DNA of 64,000 bases from Mycobacterium marseillense (GCF_010731675.1 NZ_AP022584.1:434001-498000); one strand, 5' to 3'; shown: positions 9,288-22,386, counted from the first letter of the stretch. The notes: generated by a model not told the origin, from the sequence alone. A program made the numbers and translations.

Positions 9288-10826
9288 ATGACGACTCGCG
9301 TTCCTGTCCTCATTGTCGGGGCCGGCGTCGGCGGGCTCGCCACGTCGGCGCTGCTGGCCCAGCATGGCGTTCGCTCCCTACTGGTCGAGAAGCGCCGGGA
9401 GACCTTTCTGTACCCGAAGGCCCGCAACGTCAGCTTCCGCACCCTGGAAATTCTTCGCGGCCTCGGCCTCAGCGACGAGGTCCACCGCGTGGCCGAACAC
9501 GTTTCGAACATGGTGGTCAAGCCCGCACTGACCAGTCCGGCGGAAGAGCCGGCGATCGACCTCGACGCGATGTTCGCCGGTCTGGAGACACTCAGCCCGG
9601 AACGGGTGGTGCAGTACTGCCCACAGAGCAGGCTCGAGCCGATCCTGCTCGCCGAAACGCGCCGACGGGGCAGCGAAGCCCGCTACGGGACCGAACTTTC
9701 CTCGCTGGACCTGGACGAAACCGGGGCCACCGCGGTGCTGCGCGACCGCGTGTCGGGTGCCTCGGAAACCGTGCTCGCCGACTATCTCGTCGGCGCCGAC
9801 GGTGTGCACGGCCAGGTTCGTAAGTGGCTGGGCATCACCACATCTGGCTACGGCTCCCTGCCGATCTATGTCGTCTTCATCTACTTTCAGGCCCCGTGGC
9901 GAAAGTTCGTCGCTCACCTGGGTGACGGCGATGCCGTACAGGTCAAAAACGCTGACGTGGACGGCATATTCATCGTGGTTGAGGGCGATCTCGGCATGTT
10001 CATCACCACGTACCTCCCGGGCAACGGCGAGACGGCGGACCAGTTCACGCCCCGACATTGCCGCGAGCTGCTCACCAAGGCGATCGGCGAGCGGATCGAC
10101 ATCGACGTCATCGAGGTCGCGGCATGGCAACCCTACGAACAGGTTGCCGACCAATTCGATTGCGGAAGAGCTTTTCTGGTCGGCGATGCCGCACACACCA
10201 TGCCGCCGTTCAAGGCCGGCGGAGCCAACACCGCCATCCAGAGCGCGCACAACCTGGCCTGGAAGCTGGCGGCCGTTTTGAACGGCACGGCCGCGCCAGC
10301 CCTACTTTCCACCTACCACCGCGAGCGTCACCCCGTGGGCCGATTCGCCGCCCGCCAGTCGCTGAGCAGCCCGATCGTCGAATTGCTGCAATTGGGCGAT
10401 GACCGCCCGCGGCTGCCGGCCGACGAGGAATGCTCGATGTTCGCCCTGCTGATCGGATACCGTTACCGGTCGGCCGCCGTCGTGACGGGTGATCCAGACG
10501 ATGGCGGCCTGGTGGACGCGCTGCGCGGCCAACCGGGCACTCGGGTCCCGCACGTCTGGGTGCGCGACGGCGTTTCGACGCTCGATCTGCTGGGCCCCGA
10601 ATTCACCGTGCTGACGGCCGACGAGCGATGGTGTGCCGCAGCGGCTTCGTTGTCGGTGGCCGCGCATCGCATCGATAGCGACCAGTGGGCGGCGATCACC
10701 GGGCTCGCACCGGACGGCGCGCTCTTGGTCCGCCCGGACGACTTCGTCGGCTGGCGCGCCGAAAGGCTTCCCGGCGATCCCGAAGGCGAGCTGCGCCAGG
10801 CGCTCTCGACGATCCTGGGCCGCTAG
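9288..10826 (+). CDS. FAD-dependent aromatic-ring monooxygenase
   Basis: A 512-residue class A flavin monooxygenase (PheA/TfdB, polyketide or rifampicin hydroxylase type). Visible are the dinucleotide-binding loop VLIVGAGVGGLATS at the N-terminus, the middle YLVGADGVHGQVR (DG motif) and the GD motif FLVGDAAHTMPPFKAGG, followed by a C-terminal thioredoxin-like segment. The ATG at 9288 follows a GGGAGGGG purine stretch (9276-9283). From memory it is absent from this position in M. tuberculosis, where Rv2248 lies between glpD1 and accD6. The natural substrate is unknown. Confidence 0.86.
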   Translation: MTTRVPVLIVGAGVGGLATSALLAQHGVRSLLVEKRRETFLYPKARNVSFRTLEILRGLGLSDEVHRVAEHVSNMVVKPALTSPAEEPAIDLDAMFAGLETLSPERVVQYCPQSRLEPILLAETRRRGSEARYGTELSSLDLDETGATAVLRDRVSGASETVLADYLVGADGVHGQVRKWLGITTSGYGSLPIYVVFIYFQAPWRKFVAHLGDGDAVQVKNADVDGIFIVVEGDLGMFITTYLPGNGETADQFTPRHCRELLTKAIGERIDIDVIEVAAWQPYEQVADQFDCGRAFLVGDAAHTMPPFKAGGANTAIQSAHNLAWKLAAVLNGTAAPALLSTYHRERHPVGRFAARQSLSSPIVELLQLGDDRPRLPADEECSMFALLIGYRYRSAAVVTGDPDDGGLVDALRGQPGTRVPHVWVRDGVSTLDLLGPEFTVLTADERWCAAAASLSVAAHRIDSDQWAAITGLAPDGALLVRPDDFVGWRAERLPGDPEGELRQALSTILGR

Positions 10827-10847
10827 CTGAGGCGGTTAAGAAGCGAG

Positions 10848-12269
10848 TTACAGCGGTATGTTCTTGTGGCGGCCGCGTCGCGCCGGCGCCTGCGCCAGCG
10901 CCTCGGTGAGCTTGCTGCGGGTGTGCGACGGGTCGATCTTCTCGTCGACCACGCCGATTTCGATGGCGCTGTCCACGCCGCCGGCGATCCGCTCGTGCTC
11001 GGCGGCCAGCTCGTCGTGCAGGGCCTCGCGCTCGTGGTCGGGCGCGGCGGCCAGCTTCTTCTTGTGCAGAATGCCCACGGCGGCCTTGGCGCCCATCACC
11101 GCGACCTCGGCGTCCGGCCACGCGTACACCTTGGTGGCGTTGAGCGAGCGGGAGTTCATCGCAATGTAGGCCCCGCCGTACGTCTTTCGGGTGACCAGCG
11201 TGACGCGGGGAACCGTGCACTCGCCGAAGGCGTGCAGCAGCTTGGCGCCGCGGCGCACCACGCCGCCCCACTCCTGGTCGACACCGGGCAGATAACCCGG
11301 CACGTCGACCACCACCACGAGCGGAATGCCGAACGCGTCGCACAGACGCACGAAACGCGCTGCCTTCTCGGCGCTTTCGGAGTTCAGGCAACCGCCGAGG
11401 CGCAGCGGGTTGTTGGCGAGCACACCGACCGTGCGGCCCGACAGCCGGCCCAGCCCGATCACCATCGAGGGCGCCCAGTTGGCCTGGAACTCGTCGAACG
11501 GCGTCTCGTCGTCGAGGATCGCGGTCACGATCGGGCGCACATCGTAGGCACGCCGCGCCGACTCGGGCAGCAGCGCGTGGATGTCGGTGTCACCGGCCTC
11601 GGCCTTGGTGCGGTCGAAATGCCCCTGCTGGCAGAACAAGCCGACCAGCCGGCGGCCGCGCTCGTAGGCGTCGAGTTCGTCGTCGGCGACGATGTGGCAC
11701 ACGCCGGACTTCTTGTGGTGGGTCTCGGGGCCACCGAGCGAGGCCATGTCGACGTCCTCGCCGGTGACGCTGCGCACCACGTCCGGGCCCGTGACGAACA
11801 CCCGGCTTTCCGGTGCCATGACGACGACGTCGGTCAGTGCCGGGCCGTAGGCGGCGCCGCCGGCGGCGAAGCCGACGACCACCGAGATCTGCGGGACATA
11901 GCCCGACGCCCGGATCATCGCCTCGAACACCAGGCCCACCGCGTGGAGTGCCTTCACACCCTCGGCCAGCCGCGCGCCGCCCGAGTGCCAGATGCCCACG
12001 ATCGGGCTCTGCTCCTCGATGGCGGTGTCGTAGGCGTTGACGATGTGCGTGCAACCCTCGATGCCCATGGCGCCGCCCATCACGGTGCCGTCGGTGCAGA
12101 ACGCGATGGTGCGCACACCGTTCACGGTCCCGGCGGCAGCAAGCACGCCGGAGCGGTCACGCTCGTGCAGGAGTTCGACGCTGTCGTCGTCGAAGAAATT
12201 GCTCAAGCGCAACAGCGGGTCGCGTGGGTCGAGCGACTCGCCAACCGCCTCGGGGGCCGTGATAGTCAT
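10848..12269 (-). CDS. accD6: Acetyl/propionyl-CoA carboxylase beta subunit AccD6
   Basis: A 473-residue carboxyltransferase subunit that makes malonyl-CoA for the FAS-II system, working with a biotinylated alpha subunit encoded elsewhere. Acyl-CoA carboxyltransferase signatures include WHSGGARLAEG and GFAAGGAAYGPALTD in the N-domain and TRKTYGGAYIAMNSRSL in the C-domain. The length equals that of M. tuberculosis AccD6. It is the last gene of the operon, 33 bp after kasB. The 20-bp gap to the convergent monooxygenase leaves little room for a terminator. Confidence 0.97.
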   Translation of the reverse strand: MTITAPEAVGESLDPRDPLLRLSNFFDDDSVELLHERDRSGVLAAAGTVNGVRTIAFCTDGTVMGGAMGIEGCTHIVNAYDTAIEEQSPIVGIWHSGGARLAEGVKALHAVGLVFEAMIRASGYVPQISVVVGFAAGGAAYGPALTDVVVMAPESRVFVTGPDVVRSVTGEDVDMASLGGPETHHKKSGVCHIVADDELDAYERGRRLVGLFCQQGHFDRTKAEAGDTDIHALLPESARRAYDVRPIVTAILDDETPFDEFQANWAPSMVIGLGRLSGRTVGVLANNPLRLGGCLNSESAEKAARFVRLCDAFGIPLVVVVDVPGYLPGVDQEWGGVVRRGAKLLHAFGECTVPRVTLVTRKTYGGAYIAMNSRSLNATKVYAWPDAEVAVMGAKAAVGILHKKKLAAAPDHEREALHDELAAEHERIAGGVDSAIEIGVVDEKIDPSHTRSKLTEALAQAPARRGRHKNIPL

Positions 12270-12302
12270 CGCAGGTCTCCTGACTTTCGGGGTATTGCTC
12301 GG

Positions 12303-13562
12303 TTAGTACCGCCCGAAGGCGATGGCCACGTTGTGTCCGCCGAATCCGAACGAGTTGTTGATCGCGTATTCGTAGTTGCCCGGCCGGGGCTTGCCGGCCA
12401 CCACGTCCAAATCGATTTCCGGGTCGAGGTTTTCCAGGTTCAGCGTCGGGGGGACGACCTGGTCGCGCAGGGCGAGCACGGTCAGGATCGACTCGACCGC
12501 CCCGACCGCGCCGACCGAGTGGCCCAGGGCGGCCTTGGGCGCGTAGACCGCGGCGTTGCCGCCGTGGGCGCCCAGGGCGTTGTTGATGGCCTTGCCCTCG
12601 GCGAGGTCACCGACCGAGGTGCCGGTGGCGTGGGCGTTGACGTGGTGAATGTCGCTGGGGGACAGGCCGGCGAGCTGGATGGCGCGGCTCATGGCGTGCC
12701 CGGCGCGTTCGCCGTTGGGGTCCGGGGCCACCATGTGGTAGCCGTCGGAGGTGATGCTGGCGCCCATGATGCGGGCCAAGATGTTGGCGCCGCGGGCCTT
12801 GGCGTGCTCCTCGGTCTCGATGACCATGAGCGCGCCGGCCTCGCCGAAGACGAATCCGGTCCGGTCGCGGTCGAACGGGCGACAGGCACCGGCCGGGTCG
12901 TCGTTCTTGGTGGACATCACGATGCGCATCTGGGCGAACGCCGCGATCGGGACTGCCTCGATCCGGGTCTCGACGCCGCCGCAGATGGCGATGTCGGCCT
13001 CGCCGAAGGCGATGTTGCGCCACGCCTGGGCGATGCCCTCGGAACCGGACGCGCACGCCGAGATGGGCGTGATGACCCCGGCTTTGGCGTGCCGTTCCAG
13101 GCCCACCGCCGCGGCCGCGCCGTTGGGCATGTATTTCTGCACCCCGAGCGGGGAGACCGCCTTCATGCCACGCTGGCGCATGTCGTCGTAGCTGAAGACC
13201 AACTCCTCCGAGGAACCCAGCCCGGTGCCGATCGACACCAGCAACCGGTCGGGGTCGACCTCGGGTGAGCCGGCGTTTTCCCAGACCCGCCGACCCAGGA
13301 TGGTGGACATCCGTTGCAGGTAACCCGTGCGGCGCAGCTCGACGCGGGTCAGCTGGCTGTCGAATTCCTCGAGCAGATGACCGCCGATGCGCACCGGCAG
13401 GTCATACTGCTCGACGAACGGATCCTCGAGTTTGCGGATACCACTTTGGCTGTCCTGCAACAGCTTCCAGGTGGTCTCGGCATCAGTCGCCAACGCGGTC
13501 GTCATGGCAACGCCAGTGACGACCACGTTCGGGAGTGTCTTCCCGGTAACCAGCTCTGTCAT
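12303..13562 (-). CDS. kasB: Beta-ketoacyl-ACP synthase II KasB (FAS-II)
   Basis: A 419-residue condensing enzyme of FAS-II that completes elongation of meromycolate chains using malonyl-AcpM. The nucleophile cysteine lies in SACASGSEG (about residue 173), with the catalytic histidines in [11 protein letters not shown] and [10 protein letters not shown]. It is distinguished from kasA by its operon position and by the [18 protein letters not shown]-terminus. An ATG start follows a 91-bp spacer after kasA, so the ribosome probably re-initiates here rather than being coupled. Confidence 0.97.
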   Translation of the reverse strand: MTELVTGKTLPNVVVTGVAMTTALATDAETTWKLLQDSQSGIRKLEDPFVEQYDLPVRIGGHLLEEFDSQLTRVELRRTGYLQRMSTILGRRVWENAGSPEVDPDRLLVSIGTGLGSSEELVFSYDDMRQRGMKAVSPLGVQKYMPNGAAAAVGLERHAKAGVITPISACASGSEGIAQAWRNIAFGEADIAICGGVETRIEAVPIAAFAQMRIVMSTKNDDPAGACRPFDRDRTGFVFGEAGALMVIETEEHAKARGANILARIMGASITSDGYHMVAPDPNGERAGHAMSRAIQLAGLSPSDIHHVNAHATGTSVGDLAEGKAINNALGAHGGNAAVYAPKAALGHSVGAVGAVESILTVLALRDQVVPPTLNLENLDPEIDLDVVAGKPRPGNYEYAINNSFGFGGHNVAIAFGRY

Positions 13563-13653
13563 GGGTCTTGCGAACGTTCCTTTCCTGCCTAGTGGTGATC
13601 GCGAACCCGGCGAGGCCGGGGACGCGGGTCACCACCTTCCGTGCTGTCCGGCT

Positions 13654-14904
13654 TTAGTAACGCCCGAAGGCGAGTGCCACGTTGTGGCCACCGAAGCCGA
13701 ACGAGTTGTTGATCGCATAACGGAAATCGCCGTAGCGAGGTTCGCCTGCAACAACATCCAGGTCGATCTCGGGGTCGGGGGTTTCGTAGTTCAAGGTGGG
13801 CGGAATGACGCCGTCGCGCAGGCTCAGCACCGTGAGCACCGACTCCAGCGCCCCGACCGCACCGATCGAGTGGCCCAGCGCCGACTTCGGCGCGTAGACC
13901 GCCGCTTGCTGGCAACCGGCGACCCGGATGGCGTTGGCCTCCGCGGTGTCACCGATGGGCGTCGCCGTCCCGTGCGCGTTGACGTGGTCAACGTCCTTGG
14001 GGGACAACCCCGCCAGCTCCAGCGATCGCGTCATCGCCCGGCCCGCACGCACGCCGTCGGCGGCTGGCGCCACCATGTGGAACGCGTCCGAGGTGATGCC
14101 GGCACCCATCAAGCGGGCCAACGGCTTGGCGCCGCGGGCCTTGGCGTGCTCCTCGGTCTCGATGATCATCAGCGCACCGGCCTCACCAAACACGAAGCCG
14201 TCACGGTCCTTGTCGAACGGCCTCGATGCGCGCTCGGGTTCATCGTTGCGAGTGGACATGGCCCGCATCATGGAGAACGCCGCGATGGGCAGCGCTTCGA
14301 TGGGGCCCTCGACGCCACCGCAGACGGCGAAATCGGCGTCACCCATGACGATTTGACGCCACGCATGGGCGATCGCCTCCGAGCCCGACGAACAGGCCGA
14401 CACCGGGGTGATCACCCCGGCGCGGGCGCCGAGCTGCAGACCCACCACCGCCGCGGCGCCGTTGGGCATGATCATCTGCACGGCCAGCGGCGACACCTTG
14501 CGGGGGCCGCCCTCGTTCATCAGGTCGTAGGTCTCCACGATCCGCTCGGCCCCGCCGAGGCCGGTGCCGACCACGACCGAGAATCGGTCGGGGTCGACCT
14601 CCGGGGCGCCGGCGTTCTCCCACAGCTGACCGCTGAGCACCTTGGCCAACCGTTGGACGTACGACATACGTCGCATGTCGAGCCTGCTCATCTGTTCGTC
14701 GATGGGTTCCTTGAGGTGTCCACCGATCCTGACGGGCAGGTCCCACTTGGTGATGTAGTCGTCTTCGAGAACGTGGATGCCGCTTTCGCCGGCCAACAAG
14801 CCCTTCCACGTGCTCTCGACGTCCGGCGCGATCGACGTCGTCGCCGTGACGGCGGTTACCACAACGCTGGGGTAACCGCCGTTAGCAGTGGAAGGATTAC
14901 TCAC
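13654..14904 (-). CDS. kasA: Beta-ketoacyl-ACP synthase I KasA (FAS-II)
   Basis: A 416-residue essential condensing enzyme for mycolic-acid elongation, known as the target of thiolactomycin. The active-site cysteine is in SACSSGSEA (about residue 171); the His pair is in [11 protein letters not shown] and [10 protein letters not shown]. The length is the same as in M. tuberculosis. It starts with GTG, and the GTGA overlaps the acpM stop, so KasA is translated in step with its acyl-carrier partner. KasA and KasB here are close paralogues in tandem. Confidence 0.97.
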   Translation of the reverse strand: MSNPSTANGGYPSVVVTAVTATTSIAPDVESTWKGLLAGESGIHVLEDDYITKWDLPVRIGGHLKEPIDEQMSRLDMRRMSYVQRLAKVLSGQLWENAGAPEVDPDRFSVVVGTGLGGAERIVETYDLMNEGGPRKVSPLAVQMIMPNGAAAVVGLQLGARAGVITPVSACSSGSEAIAHAWRQIVMGDADFAVCGGVEGPIEALPIAAFSMMRAMSTRNDEPERASRPFDKDRDGFVFGEAGALMIIETEEHAKARGAKPLARLMGAGITSDAFHMVAPAADGVRAGRAMTRSLELAGLSPKDVDHVNAHGTATPIGDTAEANAIRVAGCQQAAVYAPKSALGHSIGAVGALESVLTVLSLRDGVIPPTLNYETPDPEIDLDVVAGEPRYGDFRYAINNSFGFGGHNVALAFGRY

Positions 14905-15245
14905 TGGTCCGCTTCCAGCCTTGCCTTGACGTTGGCGACCGCGTCGGGGTTCTCGGTCTCCAGCTTGGCGCGCAGCGCCTCGGCAGCCTCGGGGTTCTCT
15001 TCCTCGAGCTTCTGGATGTAGGAGACAACGTCACCGACGGTGCGCAGACCGGCGAGGTCCTCGTCCGGGATCTTGACGCCGTACTTGTCCTCGGTCTGGA
15101 CGGCGATCTCGACCATCGACAGCGAGTCGATGTCCAAGTCGTCGACGAAGGACTTCTCCGGGGTGACCTCGGAGGGCTCGATACCGGTCACCTCTTCGAT
15201 GATCTCGGCGATACCGGCGATGATTTCTTCCTGGCTGACAGCCAC
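14901..15245 (-). CDS. acpM: Meromycolate extension acyl carrier protein
   Basis: A 114-residue acyl carrier protein carrying growing meromycolate chains. The phosphopantetheine-attachment serine is in [13 protein letters not shown] (about residue 41). The C-terminal extension beyond a standard ~80-residue ACP (rich in Glu/Ala, ending [12 protein letters not shown]) is the hallmark of mycobacterial AcpM. It starts with GTG at 15245 and its stop overlaps the kasA start by four bases. The 86-bp gap from fabD shows nothing obvious. Confidence 0.97.
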   Translation of the reverse strand: MAVSQEEIIAGIAEIIEEVTGIEPSEVTPEKSFVDDLDIDSLSMVEIAVQTEDKYGVKIPDEDLAGLRTVGDVVSYIQKLEEENPEAAEALRAKLETENPDAVANVKARLEADQ

Positions 15246-15331
15246 AGCGTGCTTCCCTTCGTAATGTGTTGTGAGTTAGTCGAACTGACGTGTTATGTGG
15301 TTGTACTGGGCCTTTGGGGAGTCGAGCTGGT

Positions 15332-16240
15332 TTAGAGCTCGGCCAAAGCGTCCAGGTCTGCGGGCGACTTGACGGCACGGGCCGTAACTCCCCGAAGTTC
15401 TCGTTTGGCGATACCGGTGAGCGTGCCCGCAGGCGGGAACTCCACGGCCGCACCAACTTCCAGCTCGCGCAGCGTCGCGGTGCACAGGTCCCAGCGCACC
15501 GGCCGGGTCAGCTGGGCGACCAGCGCCTCCATCGCCGCGGCGGCCGAGGTGACCGGCTTGCCGTCGCGGTTGGACAGCAGCGTCGCGGTGGGCTCGGCCG
15601 TCTGGACGGCGGCCGCCGCGGCGGCGTAGCCGTCGAGCGCCGACGCCATGTACTTGGTGTGGAACGCGCCGGCCACACCCAACGCGCGCACCCGGGCCTT
15701 GGCCGGGGGATCTTCGGCGAGCTTGTCCAGCGCGGTCAGCGAGCCGGCGGCGACGATCTGCCCGGCGGCGTTGCGGTTGGCCGGGAAGAGGTCGAGCTGC
15801 TCGAGGCGGGCCAGGACCTCGGCCTCGTCACCGCCGAGCACCGCGGACATGCCGGTCGGCTCCACGGCGCACGCCTTGGCCATCTCGGCGCCCCGGGTGG
15901 CGGCCAGCGCGACGGCGTCGTCGGCGGCCATCACGCCGGCGATCGCGTAGGCGGCGATCTCACCGACGGAGTGGCCCGCTACGACCAGGTCTTGACCGGC
16001 GAGCAGGCCGCGCTTGGTCAGCTCCTGGTGTGCGAGCAGCGTGGCGGCGACGACCAGCGGCTGGGTCACCGCGGTGTCGGTGATCTCTTCGGTCGATGCG
16101 GTGGTGCCCAGGCGCACGAGGTCGAGGCCACTGGCCTTGGACCACAGCGCCAACTGGTCAGCGGCGCCGGCGAGCTCCAGCCATGGCGAGAGCATCCCCT
16201 CGGTCTGCGAACCCTGTCCGGGCGCAAGCAATGCAATCAC
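15332..16240 (-). CDS. fabD: Malonyl-CoA:AcpM acyltransferase
   Basis: A 302-residue malonyl transferase that loads malonate onto AcpM. It opens with the family motif LLAPGQGSQTEGM, and the nucleophile serine lies in VAGHSVGEIAAY (about residue 91). GTG start. It is the first gene of the five-gene FAS-II operon; the preceding 143-bp gap holds the promoter and the inverted repeat described separately. M. tuberculosis FabD has the same length. Confidence 0.96.
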   Translation of the reverse strand: MIALLAPGQGSQTEGMLSPWLELAGAADQLALWSKASGLDLVRLGTTASTEEITDTAVTQPLVVAATLLAHQELTKRGLLAGQDLVVAGHSVGEIAAYAIAGVMAADDAVALAATRGAEMAKACAVEPTGMSAVLGGDEAEVLARLEQLDLFPANRNAAGQIVAAGSLTALDKLAEDPPAKARVRALGVAGAFHTKYMASALDGYAAAAAAVQTAEPTATLLSNRDGKPVTSAAAAMEALVAQLTRPVRWDLCTATLRELEVGAAVEFPPAGTLTGIAKRELRGVTARAVKSPADLDALAEL

Positions 16241-16304
16241 GTGTTTAAGAGAACACTGTGGAAACGGTTTTGGCGGGTGTAACAGATTATGAACCTCGTC
16301 TTAG

Positions 16305-16328
16305 GTTTTTGTGTACACCCTACAAAAC
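16305..16328 (-). promoter_or_regulatory. Inverted repeat in the fabD promoter, likely MabR operator
   Basis: The arms TTTTGT (16307-16312) and ACAAAA (16322-16327) form a perfect inverted repeat, with the eight-base palindrome GTGTACAC (16311-16318) nested at the left arm. It lies about 65 bp upstream of the fabD start, in the only intergenic gap between mabR and the FAS-II operon. From memory, MabR of M. tuberculosis and M. smegmatis binds an inverted repeat of this TTTTGT/ACAAAA type upstream of fabD. The reported spacing may differ from the nine bases here. Confidence 0.65.
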
Positions 16329-16383
16329 GGCTCCGTAAGCTACGGGTTTGATATCGTCCCGCTACCTGTTGCCTGGGTCACTC

Positions 16384-17706
16384 TTACCCGATTTGACCGG
16401 CGACAGCCCCTTTGACCGGCAGCGGAACGGTCGGCATGACGTTGTTCGCGGCGCCAGCTGGAGGCGTCGGATAGTTGAGCTGGCCCACCGTCGCCGCCAC
16501 TCGCAGGACATATGCATCACGCGGCTGCATGGGATCACGCCCGGTGAAGTCGGTGATCCGCTTGAGTCGGTAGCGCACGGTGTTTGGATGAACGAACAAC
16601 TTTCTGGCACAGGCTTCAATCGCGCCGCCACAATCTAAGTAAGCGTCAAGAGTTTCGATAAGCGTCGGGCCCGCGTCGGCCAGCGGCCCCATCACGTCGG
16701 TGTGCAGCGCCACGATCGCCGACGCATCGCCCATCAGGGCCCGTTCCGGCAGCAGCTCGCGGGCCAGGACGGGACGCGGCGCCCCGCGCCAGCCGCCGAC
16801 GGCGTTCATCCCGGAGATCGCCTCGCTGGCGCTGTGATAGGCCGCGGTCAGCATGGGCGCCGTCGGCCCGACGACCACGGGGCCGTCGGCGAACGCGACC
16901 AGCAGATCCCCGAGGAACTTGTCGGTTGGCGACAACGGCCCGGACACGATGGCGACCAGCCAGGTGCCGTGCACGTCGGTCAGGGCCGCGCGGCCGTGCT
17001 GTGCGGCGATGTCGCGGACGCGCTGACTCGCGCGCTCACTGTCGCCGGGGCCGGTCGACCCGTCGCGCCCCGGCGCCGGGGTTCCGACCACCACCGTCGC
17101 CGGCTCCGTGGTGTCCCAGTTCAGCGCCGCCGCCCGGGACAGCAGTTCCGGGCCGGTGTCGCCGCGGACCACCGCGTCGACCACGCTGGCCTCCATCCGG
17201 CTGTCCCAGCTGCCGCGCGCCTCGGCCGCGTCCGCGTACGCCCCCGCCGCGGTGAACGCCAGGTCGCGGGTGTACTTCAGGATGCCCACCGTCAGCGCGG
17301 TGAGCTGCTCCTCGGAGCGCGCCAGCAGCGGGACGACCTCCTCGAAGATGTCCATGGTGACGCGCACCATGTCGACGCTGTGGCGCAACGCGATCCGGCG
17401 CTGCAGCTCCTGGGGCACCAGCTCGAAGGCCTGCGCGGTGTAGCTGACGTTGCTGTGCGGATCTTGCATCCACTCGACGAAGTTCACGACGGTCGTCTGC
17501 ACCACCAGCGCCACGCTGGCCCGCTGGGACGCCTCCAGCTCGGCGAAGAACGGGAGCCGGTCCTGCATGGCGTTGACCGCCTCGGTGGCCAGCCGGCCGG
17601 AGTACTGCTTGAGCCGTCGCAGCACGGAGTCGGGGACCGAATCCAGGGTCTCCAGCGGCGACCGGGGGTGCTTGGCGAACGGACCGGCGAAGGGGTTGTC
17701 ACTCAC
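16384..17706 (-). CDS. mabR: FAS-II transcriptional regulator MabR (PucR/CdaR type)
   Basis: A 440-residue regulator orthologous to Rv2242 (MabR), which controls the FAS-II operon in response to long-chain acyl-CoA. A helical N-terminal sensory region is followed by a GGDEF-like CdaR middle domain. The C-terminal PucR helix-turn-helix is seen in LFVHPNTVRYRLKRITDFTG (about residues 380-400). It starts with GTG at 17706. It lies directly upstream of fabD on the same strand, so it may be partly co-transcribed with the operon it regulates. The C-terminal tail after the HTH is Pro/Val rich and probably disordered. Confidence 0.92.
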   Translation of the reverse strand: MSDNPFAGPFAKHPRSPLETLDSVPDSVLRRLKQYSGRLATEAVNAMQDRLPFFAELEASQRASVALVVQTTVVNFVEWMQDPHSNVSYTAQAFELVPQELQRRIALRHSVDMVRVTMDIFEEVVPLLARSEEQLTALTVGILKYTRDLAFTAAGAYADAAEARGSWDSRMEASVVDAVVRGDTGPELLSRAAALNWDTTEPATVVVGTPAPGRDGSTGPGDSERASQRVRDIAAQHGRAALTDVHGTWLVAIVSGPLSPTDKFLGDLLVAFADGPVVVGPTAPMLTAAYHSASEAISGMNAVGGWRGAPRPVLARELLPERALMGDASAIVALHTDVMGPLADAGPTLIETLDAYLDCGGAIEACARKLFVHPNTVRYRLKRITDFTGRDPMQPRDAYVLRVAATVGQLNYPTPPAGAANNVMPTVPLPVKGAVAGQIG

Positions 17707-17765
17707 CCCTAAAACCTACGCGACTTTTCTGGAAGTTTTCGCCAAAGAAGGCGCGTGGCGGGTGG

Positions 17766-17834
17766 CCCGAATGCGCGGCTGGCCGCGCATTCGGGGCCCG
17801 GTGTGCGGATGGCCGCGCATTCGGCGAGCGAGGC
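17766..17834. repeat. Intergenic hairpin with repeated arm and GAGCGAGGC tail
   Basis: A perfect 14-bp inverted repeat (arms 17766-17779 and 17782-17795, CCCGAATGCGCGGC, two-base loop) is followed 30 bp later by a second copy of the right arm (17810-17824). The next bases, TCGGCGAGCGAGGC (17821-17834), recur after another hairpin at 49666-49679. It sits between the aceE stop and mabR. It could act as a transcription terminator for aceE, but there is no T tract, and the duplication of one arm suggests a repeat element. Confidence 0.6.
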
Positions 17835-17869
17835 GCGAGCGAGCGGTGAGGGGCCCGTGGGCCGCCCCG

Positions 17870-20659
<2,790 letters not shown>

Positions 20660-20830
20660 CCCACTACTCCTGTAATTGGCGGGATGTGTGACGTGAGGGC
20701 GGGTCGCACCCTCTCCACCATCGTGCCGCACCGGTGTTTCGGGCGGGCAGCCGCCATCGAATAGCCGATCAGGCACACCAACTCGGCGTGTATGGGGCGG
20801 GTGTACAAGCCACCCGGTAACGTCAGGCCT

Positions 20831-21418
20831 GTGCTCATCCGGTGGCGTGCCGTCCCCCCGAGGCAGGTGGGGGCCTTCTCCCGCCGTGGCGCTTTGGCCC
20901 TGGGCTGTGTCGCCGCCGCGCTGATGGGCATCGTGGGATGTACCTCGGTCACCAACGGAACGGCGACCCCTGACACCAAAGTCGCCCCCGCCTACCGCCA
21001 GTCGGTGTCGGCGTCGGTGTCGGCCTCGTCGGCGACGTCGAGCGTGCGGGAGTCCCAGCGCCAGCAGTCGTTGACCACCAAGGCGGTGCGCACCGCCTGC
21101 GCCTCGCTGGTCACCACCAGCAAGAACGCGATCGACAAGACCAACGAATTCGTCCAGGCGTTCAACGCGGGTCGCGGCACCGGCCCCACCGAGGGCCCGG
21201 CGATCGACGCCCTCAACGACAGCGCCACCACCGTGGCCAACAGCTTCAATGACGCGATGTCGCAGCAGATGAAGGACGCGTTCAACGCCTACATCGACGC
21301 CGCGCACTCGGTGGCCAACGCCATTGGCACACACGCGGGGACGTCGGAATTCAACAGACGGGTCGACCAGCTCAACGACACGAAAAAGAAGGCGATCAAA
21401 CTCTGCTTGGCGACGTAA
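20831..21418 (+). CDS. Exported lipoprotein (Rv2240c-like), possible Tat signal
   Basis: A 195-residue putative lipoprotein. The signal peptide has a twin arginine in SRRGALALG followed by a hydrophobic stretch and a lipobox ALMGIVGC, so lipid attachment at that cysteine is likely. The mature part begins with a Ser/Thr/Ala-rich linker and then a helical domain with two cysteines (RTACASL and KLCLAT near the C-terminus). GTG 20831 is chosen, but ATG 20792 is in frame and cannot be excluded; neither has a strong ribosome-binding site. It corresponds by position to Rv2240c; function is unknown. Confidence 0.75.
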   Translation: MLIRWRAVPPRQVGAFSRRGALALGCVAAALMGIVGCTSVTNGTATPDTKVAPAYRQSVSASVSASSATSSVRESQRQQSLTTKAVRTACASLVTTSKNAIDKTNEFVQAFNAGRGTGPTEGPAIDALNDSATTVANSFNDAMSQQMKDAFNAYIDAAHSVANAIGTHAGTSEFNRRVDQLNDTKKKAIKLCLAT

Positions 21419-21502
21419 CGAGGCGGAAGTGTGAACGGCGTTCGCGCTGTGCGACGATAATCCCGAATCGCACATCGCGAGGATGTTGAAGGAGGCTCCA
21501 CG

Positions 21503-21925
21503 GTGGTCGCGGCGGATCACGCCCCGAGCTACGCTCGCAAACTGGGCATCGAACCCGACCATGTTGTGCAGGAGTGGGGCTGGGACGAAGACACCGACGA
21601 TGAGATCCGCGCGGCGGTCGAGGAAGCCTGCGGCAGCGAGTTGCTCGACGAGGACACCGACGAGGTAGTCGACGTCGTGCTGCTGTGGTGGCGCGACGGC
21701 GACGGCGACCTGGTGGACACGCTGATGGACGCGATCGGCCCGCTGGCCGAGGACGGCGTGATCTGGGTGGTGACCCCCAAGACCGGGAAACCGGGCCACG
21801 TGCTGCCGGCCGAGATCGCCGAGGCCGCGCCTACCGCCGGCCTGATGCCGACCTCGTCGGTCAACCTGGGGGATTGGAGCGCCAGCCGATTGGTGCAGCC
21901 CAAGTCCCGGGCCGGGAAGCGTTGA
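21503..21925 (+). CDS. DUF3052 family protein (Rv2239c-like)
   Basis: A 140-residue acidic protein of the actinobacterial DUF3052 family, function unknown. GTG 21503 is preceded by a strong GAAGGAGG ribosome-binding site. The N-terminal half is rich in Asp/Glu ([17 protein letters not shown]); the second half has the [16 protein letters not shown] and [13 protein letters not shown] segments characteristic of the family. The stop overlaps the ahpE ATG by one base, so the peroxiredoxin is co-translated with it. Confidence 0.88.
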   Translation: MVAADHAPSYARKLGIEPDHVVQEWGWDEDTDDEIRAAVEEACGSELLDEDTDEVVDVVLLWWRDGDGDLVDTLMDAIGPLAEDGVIWVVTPKTGKPGHVLPAEIAEAAPTAGLMPTSSVNLGDWSASRLVQPKSRAGKR

Positions 21926-22386
21926 TGCTCGCGGTCGGCACCGCCGCCCCTGATTTCACTCTGCGCGACCAGAATCAACAGCGCGTTACCCTGAGCTCCT
22001 ACCGCGGCGCCAAGAACGTTCTGCTGGTGTTCTTCCCGTTGGCCTTCACCGGGATCTGCCAGGGCGAGCTGGACCAGCTGCGGGATCACCTGCCCGACTT
22101 CGAGAACGACGACAGCGCGGCGCTGGCCATCTCGGTGGGCCCGCCGCCCACGCATCGGGTCTGGTCGCTGGACAGCGGCTTCACCTTCCCGGTGCTGTCG
22201 GATTTCTGGCCGCACGGCGCGGTCAGCCAGAGCTACGGGGTGTTCAACGACGACGCCGGATACTCCAACCGCGGGACGTTCGTCGTCGACCGGGCCGGGA
22301 TCATCCGATTCGCCGAGATGAAACAGCCCGGGGAGTCGCGCAACCAGCGCCTGTGGACCGACGCCCTGGCGGCGTTGCGGGCCTGA
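21925..22386 (+). CDS. ahpE: One-cysteine peroxiredoxin AhpE
   Basis: A 153-residue AhpE peroxiredoxin that reduces peroxides and peroxynitrite, with mycothiol/mycoredoxin recycling known from M. tuberculosis. The peroxidatic Cys45 is in [12 protein letters not shown], with the upstream Pro/Thr of the PLAFTGIC signature; no resolving cysteine is present. Length is identical to M. tuberculosis AhpE. ATG start overlapping the DUF3052 stop (TGATG). Confidence 0.95.
   Translation: MLAVGTAAPDFTLRDQNQQRVTLSSYRGAKNVLLVFFPLAFTGICQGELDQLRDHLPDFENDDSAALAISVGPPPTHRVWSLDSGFTFPVLSDFWPHGAVSQSYGVFNDDAGYSNRGTFVVDRAGIIRFAEMKQPGESRNQRLWTDALAALRA

Noticed and set aside
10866..13268. An 800-residue open frame opposite accD6/kasB
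   Set aside because: It is antisense to two well-identified genes with conserved motifs, has low-complexity His/Arg/Gly content and no known domain; high GC makes such frames open by chance.
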